NCBI GenBank assembly: GCA_017987895.1
Contig: JAGNSU010000007.1
Coordinates: 1 to 64,000 of the forward strand
Reading direction: 5' to 3'
Length of the DNA: 64,000 nt
Source: Flavobacteriales bacterium
GTDB lineage: Bacteria > Bacteroidota > Bacteroidia > Flavobacteriales_F > PHOS-HE28
Shown: piece by piece, positions 54,614 through 61,201 of the stretch
Layout: the number at the start of each line of letters is the position of its first letter
Numbering within the stretch: the stretch's first letter is position 1
Translations under genes and position numbers: made by a program
The notes under the pieces: generated by a model
Seen by the model: the letters and a program-made list of their open reading frames with translations, nothing else
The model's database searches: none
Told to the model about the DNA's origin: nothing

Positions 54614-56040
54614 GGCAATTGCTGTGTTCGTGTCGCCGTAGGCACCGAGCCCCCGATCGTTTGCAGGATGATATCGCGATCGTTCGCGCTACCGGCGTAT
54701 TTCACCGATCCATCCATGTTGATATCGGCGCCGTGGTACACATTGCTCACCGTGTTGGTCGGCGTTCCGCCACCAACGACTTGAAGTAGCACGTCCCGAT
54801 CATTGGCACTGCCGGCGTATTTAACGGTTCCATTGAAGTTGGCATCACCTGGCCAGAGGCAGTATTTGCCGCTCTTCAATACGCGCGCGTTCGTGCCGTA
54901 AACACCCGAACCAGTTCCGTAAAAGTCGATCGAAGTGCTGCTCGGATCCACCCCCAAGACGCGGGGTGAAGCGGTCATTGTTCCCAGATGGTTGCGGTGG
55001 CGAAGCGCGACATGGTAGCTCCCGGCAGGGACCGGGAAGTTGAGGTAGGGATCACCATCGGTATCCATCACATCCCCATCGCGCTGTAACAAGGCCGCTT
55101 TCGAATGGACCGTGACCGCAGGAGTGGTGGCATTGCGGAGTTCCACCACCACCCAATCCACAATGGCGTTGTTGCCGGTGGTGGCGAGCATGGAGGGGGT
55201 GACGGTGAGGTTCGCCGGGTTGCCCGTGTAACTGTAACCCAGGGCCGTATAGGGCTCGCTGGCCGGAAGCAGGGTAGCGGTGCGCAGTGCATCGCTCATC
55301 AATGCCCCACTGGTGTATGCCCCGGACAGCACGGCTTGAAGGGAGAAGTTCACTCCGCAATCGCCCGGGGTGACCGCAGGCGCACTTAAGGGAACCAGTC
55401 CGGTGGTGCTCAGCGCCCAGCACTGGAGCGAACCGCTACAGTTGTAACCCGGATAAGTGGAAGGTGTGGCATCGATACCGAAGGTGTGCGTACCCGCTGG
55501 CAACGCGATGTTGTATCGCCACACGCTGGCGGACTCCTGTGTGAAGGCGCTGGCCACGGTGCCGGTAGAGGTGTTCACCGTGTAACTGTGGCTGCCCACG
55601 CTTCCGCACGCCATGTTCGCGTTCGTCCACCGAAGCGTTCGTAGGCCGGTGTTGCAATCCAGCGTCAGGGAATACTGTAGATCCATCTGCGGTCGCTGCA
55701 GAAAGCCCGTCCATGCACCGATCGCCTGGCATCCGTTCAGGTCCGCAGCGGTCACGTTGATGCTGGTGATCGCGGTGCTGGTCGTCCAAGGAACGTGGTA
55801 GGTGTACCCAGTGGGGCTGGTACCACCGGTCTGGTATTCGATGCCATCCACGAAAATGGCCGCCCAATAGCTCGTCATGGGCGGGCCACCCGTAAAAGTG
55901 ACGGTGACATCGAAACCGGAACAGCTGATCGCACCGATGTCCACAACGCTCGGAACGATGCATTGCGCGCAAGCGGACGACGCGATGGATACTGCCAGGG
56001 CGAAATGCGTGATACGGTGCTTCATGGCGGAGGAGTTCAC
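54610..56040 (-). CDS. SprB/Ig-like secreted protein with YAGSANDRD-type module (array gene B)
   Basis: 471 residues from the ATG at 56025 (MKHRITHFALAVSIASSACAQ), or 476 from the GTG at 56040. The GTG forms a GTGA overlap with a 29-codon frame that itself starts in the stop of gene A, so it may be the coupled start. The N-terminal half is beta-rich, with ISCSGFDVTVTFTGGPPMTS, NVTAADLNGCQAIG and paired cysteines, a divergent SprB-like/Ig-like region. The shared module follows (NNAIVDWVVVELR, ALRHRNHLGTMT, VKYAGSANDRDVLL, VKYAGSANDRDIIL, ending RTQQLP). The stop overlaps the start of gene C. Confidence 0.88.
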   Translation of the reverse strand: MNSSAMKHRITHFALAVSIASSACAQCIVPSVVDIGAISCSGFDVTVTFTGGPPMTSYWAAIFVDGIEYQTGGTSPTGYTYHVPWTTSTAITSINVTAADLNGCQAIGAWTGFLQRPQMDLQYSLTLDCNTGLRTLRWTNANMACGSVGSHSYTVNTSTGTVASAFTQESASVWRYNIALPAGTHTFGIDATPSTYPGYNCSGSLQCWALSTTGLVPLSAPAVTPGDCGVNFSLQAVLSGAYTSGALMSDALRTATLLPASEPYTALGYSYTGNPANLTVTPSMLATTGNNAIVDWVVVELRNATTPAVTVHSKAALLQRDGDVMDTDGDPYLNFPVPAGSYHVALRHRNHLGTMTASPRVLGVDPSSTSIDFYGTGSGVYGTNARVLKSGKYCLWPGDANFNGTVKYAGSANDRDVLLQVVGGGTPTNTVSNVYHGADINMDGSVKYAGSANDRDIILQTIGGSVPTATRTQQLP

Positions 56041-56126
56041 AAGAGACTAAGTGTGGTCATGAACAGACGGATGGTTCTGAAACAGTTGTCTTGCTCTATC
56101 TCTTCGTCCCGGCCAACGCTGTTCAT
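56037..56126 (-). CDS. Possible 29-residue coupling peptide between array genes A and B
   Basis: The gene A stop and the ATG of this frame form TGATG at 56128-56124. The frame runs 29 codons and its TGA overlaps the GTG of gene B (GTGA at 56040-56037). The peptide (begins MNSVGRDEEIEQDN) is acidic then mildly hydrophobic, without family signs. It may only carry ribosomes across the 85-base gap, or be fortuitous. Confidence 0.25.
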   Translation of the reverse strand: MNSVGRDEEIEQDNCFRTIRLFMTTLSLL

Positions 56127-59101
56127 CACGGCAGTTGCTGTGTTCGTGTGGCTGTAGGCACCGTGCCCCCGATCGTTTGCAGAATGATATCACGGTCGTT
56201 CGAAGAGCCCGCGTACTTCACCGATCCATCCAAATTGATATCGGCGCCGCTGTAGATATTGCTCACCACGTTCGTCGGCGTGCCACCGCCCACCACTTGC
56301 AGCACCACATCGCGATCGTTCGCGCTGCCGGCGTATTTCACGATGCGGTTGAAGTTGGCATCACCTGGCCAGAGCACCATGGTGCCGTTCACGGTGTTGC
56401 GCGCATTGGTGCCGTAGGTAGCCGTGCCGCTGAGGGTGAAGTCCACCGCGGTGCTGTTGGGGCCAAGTGCGACCTGCGTAAGACGCATCGCGCCCAGATG
56501 GTTTCGGTGGCGCACGGCCACGTAGTAGTTGGCCGCCGGAAGGTTGAAGGATACCGGTGAAAAACCGTCGGTGCCCACCACATCGCCATCCCTCTGTACC
56601 AGTGCACTGCGGCTCGCGACGACCACGGAGGGGTCGGGGTTCTTGCGCAACTCGACCACTACCCAATCCACGATCGCGTTCGCTCCGGTGACCGCGACAA
56701 CGCTTGGCGCGACCGTCTCCCCGCCGCCGCCGCCGGTATGCGTATAGCCTAAGGCGGTGTATGGTTCGGTGGACGGGATGAGCGATGCGATGCGGAGCGC
56801 ATCGCTCATTTGCTGCGTACCGCTGTTGAAAGGGCCACCGAGGAACATCTTCGGTGCGACGAGGATCGGTGTATCGCCTGTGTAGACCCGCGCGATGCGA
56901 TTGCGGCCTGTACCGCTGATCCCGGTAAAGAGCCCGCCGACCACAAGTTTCTCATCGGGTTGGAACGCCGAGCAATAGGCAGGACCCAACCCGCTGGTGC
57001 TGCAGGTGAAGGTCTGGTCATAGGTACCGTCGGGCCACAAGCGGCTGTGGCTGGCGCTCTGCCGGATCACCACCTTGCCATTTCCTTGCAACAGCATCTC
57101 GTTCACGTTGTTTATGTTGGGCACGGTGACGAACGAGGGATCCAGGGATCCATCCGCCATCAAGCGGGCCACCTTTGCCCGCGATGCACCGGACACCTGT
57201 GAGAACAAGCCACCGATCAACACCCGGCCATCGGGCTGCACCAGCACATCGTTCACTTGTGCGTTAGGTCCCACGCCTGGATCGAAGGAGGTGTCGATGG
57301 CACCCGTGGCCTGAAGCCGCACCACCCGGTTGCGCGCTGCACCCGCGAACGCGGTGAACATGCCACCTACGAGCACCTTGCCATCCGCCTGTAGGGCGAG
57401 GTCCCGCGCATCGTTGGGCACATCACCTGGTTGGAACGATCCATCGATCGCGCCGTTGGCCTGCAACCGCACCAGGTTATCGCAGGGTGTGCCATTGTAT
57501 AGGCTGAAGTTGCCCAACACCAGCACCTTGCCATCGGTCTGCAACACCATCGATGCCACCGGACCATTGAAACCGCTGCCGACGATGAAGGACCCATCGT
57601 ACTGCCCAGTACCCAGCAACCGGATGATGCGTTGGGAACTCGCTCCATTGAAAAGCAAAAAGGTGCCCCCCATGAGGACCGCACCATCGGGTTGTACGAT
57701 GATCTCGCTCACCCCCCCGCCGGTGGGGCCGGTGCCGTTGCCGAAGCTGCCGAAGCTGGGATCGAAGTTGCCCGTGCTCGTGAGTCGCGCGACGTTCTGC
57801 CTGGCCACGCCATCCACCCGCGTGAAGATGCCTGCGATGATCACCCCTCCATCCGGCTGAACGGCGAGCGCGCTCACACCAGGGTACATTGGGCCATTGA
57901 TCCCATTGCTCCCAATGAAGGTGGGGTCCAACGCGCCGGCCGCGGTGAGTTGGAACAAATTGTCGCGACCGGCGGCGGGCAGATCGGCTCCAACGATCAC
58001 ACGGCCATCACTCCGCAAAGCCATGCATAGGGTCGCATCCGGAAGGGTGAGACCCGCGGCGAAGCCTGCATCCAGGGCACCGGTCGCGCTGAGGCGTGCG
58101 ATATGGGTGCGCGCGCCACCGTTGTAGGTGTAGAACCAGCCGCCCGCAAGGATCTTCCCGTCCGGCTGCTCGATCAAACGGTCCACATGCCCGTCGAAGC
58201 CACTGGCCGTATTCAGGCTGTTGTCCTGCGAGCCGGTCAGATCCAACTTGATCAGGTTACGTGCCAGCGCCATATCGTAGCTCAAGAACCATCCCCCCAC
58301 CAGGATCCGGTTCGTACCCGATGCGGCGATGCAATTCACCTGCCCACTGAACCCAGCGCCCTGCACGCTGAAAGAGGCGTCCACGCTGCCATCGCTGTTC
58401 AGCATTGCCAGGTTCGGGCTGGCGTGGCCGTTGAAATCGGAGAACAAGCCGCCCACCATCACCTTTCCACTTGGGAGCAAAGCAATGGCTTCAACGCTGG
58501 GGTTCCCGAACCCGGTGGCACCCAGGCCCACCCCGAAAGAGGGGTCCAGTGTGCCGTTGGAGAACAACCGCGCTACTCCGTTACACACCGAACCATTGTA
58601 GCTGGTGAATCTCCCCGCGCACAGTATCCGGCCGTCCGGTTGGAGGACTATGGTATGGACCGCATCATCGAAGCCGGTGCCCACAGTAAATGTCGCATCG
58701 AGCGCACCGTTGCTCAGCACACGGGCGATATGCGCCCTGGGGCTTCCGGCCATCTCGAGGAAATACCCACCCAAGAGCACTTTCCCATCGGGCTGCAAAG
58801 CAATGGCGTCCACTGAGCCGCCGCCTACGGTAATAGCCGTGAACGTGGGATCCAGCGTGCCATCGCTTTGAAGCCGCGTGAAGAAGTAACGCGCGCTGGC
58901 ATCGTACCATCCGAAAAAACCCGAGATCAACACCTTGCCATCCGGTTGCACCGCGCACGCCCGCACCAATTCGTTCGGGCCATCGCCCCGGCCATTGCCC
59001 TGATCCTGCGCACCGAAAGCGAGGTCCACGCTCCCTGGGGATTGGGCACGAGCTGCCAAGTGCAAGAAGATGACGCTGGCGGCGGCTGCGGAGAACCTCA
59101 T
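56126..59101 (-). CDS. Delta-60 repeat protein with YAGSANDRD-type module (array gene A, first of the chain)
   Basis: 991 residues. Signal peptide MRFSAAAASVIFLHLAARAQ. About fourteen delta-60 repeats (CAVQPDGKVLISGFFGWYDA, LQPDGKVLLGGYFLEMAGSP). The last 240 residues are the shared module: MFLGGPFNSGTQQMSDALR, NAIVDWVVVELRK, AVRHRNHLGAMR, VKYAGSANDRDVVL and VKYAGSSNDRDIIL, ending RTQQLP. The end codons are CCG TGA TG, different from the CCATGA of the downstream members. A promoter-like TTTTG-21-TAGTTTG sits about 24 bases before the ATG. It is predicted to head a transcript of up to six module-bearing genes. Confidence 0.93.
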   Translation of the reverse strand: MRFSAAAASVIFLHLAARAQSPGSVDLAFGAQDQGNGRGDGPNELVRACAVQPDGKVLISGFFGWYDASARYFFTRLQSDGTLDPTFTAITVGGGSVDAIALQPDGKVLLGGYFLEMAGSPRAHIARVLSNGALDATFTVGTGFDDAVHTIVLQPDGRILCAGRFTSYNGSVCNGVARLFSNGTLDPSFGVGLGATGFGNPSVEAIALLPSGKVMVGGLFSDFNGHASPNLAMLNSDGSVDASFSVQGAGFSGQVNCIAASGTNRILVGGWFLSYDMALARNLIKLDLTGSQDNSLNTASGFDGHVDRLIEQPDGKILAGGWFYTYNGGARTHIARLSATGALDAGFAAGLTLPDATLCMALRSDGRVIVGADLPAAGRDNLFQLTAAGALDPTFIGSNGINGPMYPGVSALAVQPDGGVIIAGIFTRVDGVARQNVARLTSTGNFDPSFGSFGNGTGPTGGGVSEIIVQPDGAVLMGGTFLLFNGASSQRIIRLLGTGQYDGSFIVGSGFNGPVASMVLQTDGKVLVLGNFSLYNGTPCDNLVRLQANGAIDGSFQPGDVPNDARDLALQADGKVLVGGMFTAFAGAARNRVVRLQATGAIDTSFDPGVGPNAQVNDVLVQPDGRVLIGGLFSQVSGASRAKVARLMADGSLDPSFVTVPNINNVNEMLLQGNGKVVIRQSASHSRLWPDGTYDQTFTCSTSGLGPAYCSAFQPDEKLVVGGLFTGISGTGRNRIARVYTGDTPILVAPKMFLGGPFNSGTQQMSDALRIASLIPSTEPYTALGYTHTGGGGGETVAPSVVAVTGANAIVDWVVVELRKNPDPSVVVASRSALVQRDGDVVGTDGFSPVSFNLPAANYYVAVRHRNHLGAMRLTQVALGPNSTAVDFTLSGTATYGTNARNTVNGTMVLWPGDANFNRIVKYAGSANDRDVVLQVVGGGTPTNVVSNIYSGADINLDGSVKYAGSSNDRDIILQTIGGTVPTATRTQQLP

Positions 59102-59124
59102 GGGTGATCGGGCAGTTGTGAGAG

Positions 59125-59157
59125 CAAACTACAAGACCTAGACGTGTCAGGGCAAAA
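59125..59157 (-). promoter_or_regulatory. Putative promoter of the secreted-protein array
   Basis: On the minus strand TTTTG (59157-59153) is followed after 21 bases by TAGTTTG (59131-59125), a -7 element one base shorter than TAnnTTTG. It lies 23 bases upstream of the gene A ATG. Confidence 0.4.
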
Positions 59158-59261
59158 GGGCTGCCTACCCGTTCTAAGCCGCCGAGCGCATGCGATCCGC
59201 ATCTTTGCGTCCCTGTTGCCCTTTCGCGCAGTGCGATAGTGGGCCAATGACCCGCACTACC

Positions 59262-60437
59262 ATGGCCAAGATCCTCGTGATCGACGATGAGAAAGCGATC
59301 CGCTACGCGCTGAAGGAGATCCTGGAGCACGAAAAGCACAGTGTGGACGAGGCCGAGGACGGTGCCACGGGCCTGGACAAGGCCAGGAAGGGCAAGTTCG
59401 ACCTCGTGCTCTGCGACATCAAGATGCCCAAGATGGACGGATTGGAAGTGCTGGAGAAGCTCCAGGCGCATGACCCCGATCTTCCCGTGGTGATGATCAG
59501 CGGGCACGGCACCATCGATACCGCCGTGGACGCCCTGAAGAAGGGGGCCTTCGACTTCATCCAAAAACCACCCGACATTAACCGCATCCTTGTGAGCGTG
59601 CGCAATGCCCTGGACCGCAGCGACTTAGTGCAGGAGACCAAAGTGCTGCGGCAGAAAGTGCAGAAAGGGAGGACAGGCGGGGTACGTATGGTGGGCACGA
59701 GCAAGGCCCTCTCCGCCATTCAGGATATGATCGACAAAGTGGCGCCCAGTGATGCCCGGGTGCTGATCACCGGAGGGAATGGTGCTGGTAAGGAGGGTGT
59801 GGCCAGGCTGCTGCATGAGAAAAGCCAGCGCGCCCAAGGCCCTTTCGTAGAGGTGAACTGCGCAGCGATCCCCGGGGAACTGATCGAGAGCGAACTCTTC
59901 GGCCATGTGAAGGGGAGCTTCACCAGCGCCATCAAGGACCGCAAAGGCAAATTCGAGCTGGCCGACGGTGGAACCTTGTTCCTCGACGAGATCGGGGACA
60001 TGAGCCTGGCGGCCCAGGCCAAAGTGCTTCGCGCGCTCCAGGAGAGCCGCATCACCCCGGTGGGGGGCGATAAGGACGTGAAAGTGGATGTCCGTGTAGT
60101 GGCCGCCACCAACAAGGACCTGAAGAAGGAGATCGCCGAGGGCCGCTTCCGCGAGGACCTCTACCACCGCCTGGGCGTGATCCCGATCCATGTCCCGCCT
60201 TTGGCAGAACGTGCGGAGGACATTCCCCTACTGGCCGCGCACTTCATCGAGCTGGTATGCACCGAACAGGGCATCGCGCCCAAGAACATCACGGACAAAG
60301 CCGTGAAAGAGCTTCAAAAGCTCCCCTGGACAGGCAACGTCCGCGAACTGCGGAACGTGATCGAGCGTCTCGTCATCCTCAGCGGCAAGGAGATAGGCGA
60401 CGCCGAGGTGAAGGCCTACGCCGCACCCCGGGTCTGA
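59262..60437 (+). CDS. Sigma-54-type response regulator without Fis DNA-binding domain
   Basis: 391 residues from the ATG at 59262 (an ATG at 59247 would add five). Receiver domain 1-120 with phospho-acceptor D52 (VLCDIKMPKMDG) and MISGHGTIDTAVDALKKGA. AAA+ domain about 145-375: Walker A GGNGAGKEGV, ELFGHVKGSFTSAIKDRKGK, Walker B GGTLFLDEIGDMS and the arginine-finger region FREDLYHRLGVIPIHVPPL. The sigma-54 loop GAFTGA is replaced by GSFTSA, and the protein ends shortly after AEVKAYAAPRV with no room for a Fis-type helix-turn-helix. This form occurs in Bacteroidota, and its mode of action is unclear. No histidine kinase is adjacent. Confidence 0.9.
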   Translation: MAKILVIDDEKAIRYALKEILEHEKHSVDEAEDGATGLDKARKGKFDLVLCDIKMPKMDGLEVLEKLQAHDPDLPVVMISGHGTIDTAVDALKKGAFDFIQKPPDINRILVSVRNALDRSDLVQETKVLRQKVQKGRTGGVRMVGTSKALSAIQDMIDKVAPSDARVLITGGNGAGKEGVARLLHEKSQRAQGPFVEVNCAAIPGELIESELFGHVKGSFTSAIKDRKGKFELADGGTLFLDEIGDMSLAAQAKVLRALQESRITPVGGDKDVKVDVRVVAATNKDLKKEIAEGRFREDLYHRLGVIPIHVPPLAERAEDIPLLAAHFIELVCTEQGIAPKNITDKAVKELQKLPWTGNVRELRNVIERLVILSGKEIGDAEVKAYAAPRV

Positions 60438-60626
60438 CGCTCCGGCCGCACGACGCCGTTCATAGCCGGTCCATCACTATTCGCCGGTGGAGAACTATTG
60501 TTCGTAGAGCGGCCATAGACCAGAGCGCGATGAATAACGTTGCACAAGGCAACCCCGGAACGGGTCCGGCGTCTTGCTTAGTGAACCTGACTGGAAGAAC
60601 CCGCCCGGAACATAAACCCCTCCGCA

Positions 60627-61076
60627 ATGGAACCCATAACCGACCTATTGCTTCGGCTGCATGAGAGCATCAGTACCTCTATGGGAGGTACGCTCTATTA
60701 TGTCCTTGTTTTCTTCGGCATCATCGCCCTGGTAGGACAATGGCGCCTGTACGAAAAAGCCGGACTTCCCGGATACGCGGCTATTGTCCCCATCTGGAAC
60801 TTCATCGTGTTCCTGAAACTTGTGGGCCGCCCGGCCAGCCACCTTTGGCTTTTCCTTGTTCCCGGCCTGAACATCTATATGTTCATCAAGGTGTGGATCG
60901 AGACGGCCCAGAGCTTCGGTAAGACCACCATGCTCGATTATGTGCTGGTCGTGTTGCTGAACGGTCTGTACATCCTGAACCTGGGCCTCAGCTACGAAAG
61001 CCGCTATATGGGTCCGGTGTATGGTCGTCCCGACCCTACCACCCACCCCATGGGGCCACGGCCTAGCCTCGCCTAA
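60627..61076 (+). CDS. DUF5684 family membrane protein
   Basis: 149 residues with four hydrophobic helices (YYVLVFFGIIALVGQWRLYE, LPGYAAIVPIWNFIVFLKLV, HLWLFLVPGLNIYMFIKV, YVLVVLLNGLYILNLGLSY) and a Pro-rich tail. The KAGLPGYAAIVPIWN and FLVPGLNIY motifs match DUF5684, whose members sit near signal peptidases in several Bacteroidota. Function unknown. No promoter could be assigned in the 189-base upstream gap. Confidence 0.8.
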   Translation: MEPITDLLLRLHESISTSMGGTLYYVLVFFGIIALVGQWRLYEKAGLPGYAAIVPIWNFIVFLKLVGRPASHLWLFLVPGLNIYMFIKVWIETAQSFGKTTMLDYVLVVLLNGLYILNLGLSYESRYMGPVYGRPDPTTHPMGPRPSLA

Positions 61077-61201
61077 GGGCGCGGCGCAAGGCGCGGAACA
61101 GGCTCGGCGACCTTGTTACGGACGTGGCGGACAGCCGCCTGCACGATGTCATTTCCCATCGATCGCGGCGATCGGATGGGTCCCATGTACCTATAGAGGC
61201 C

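Noticed and set aside
43067-59101. CRISPR or other short-repeat array
   Set aside because: The DNA repeats here are coding: delta-60 repeats and C-terminal modules in long frames. There is no regular spacer structure.
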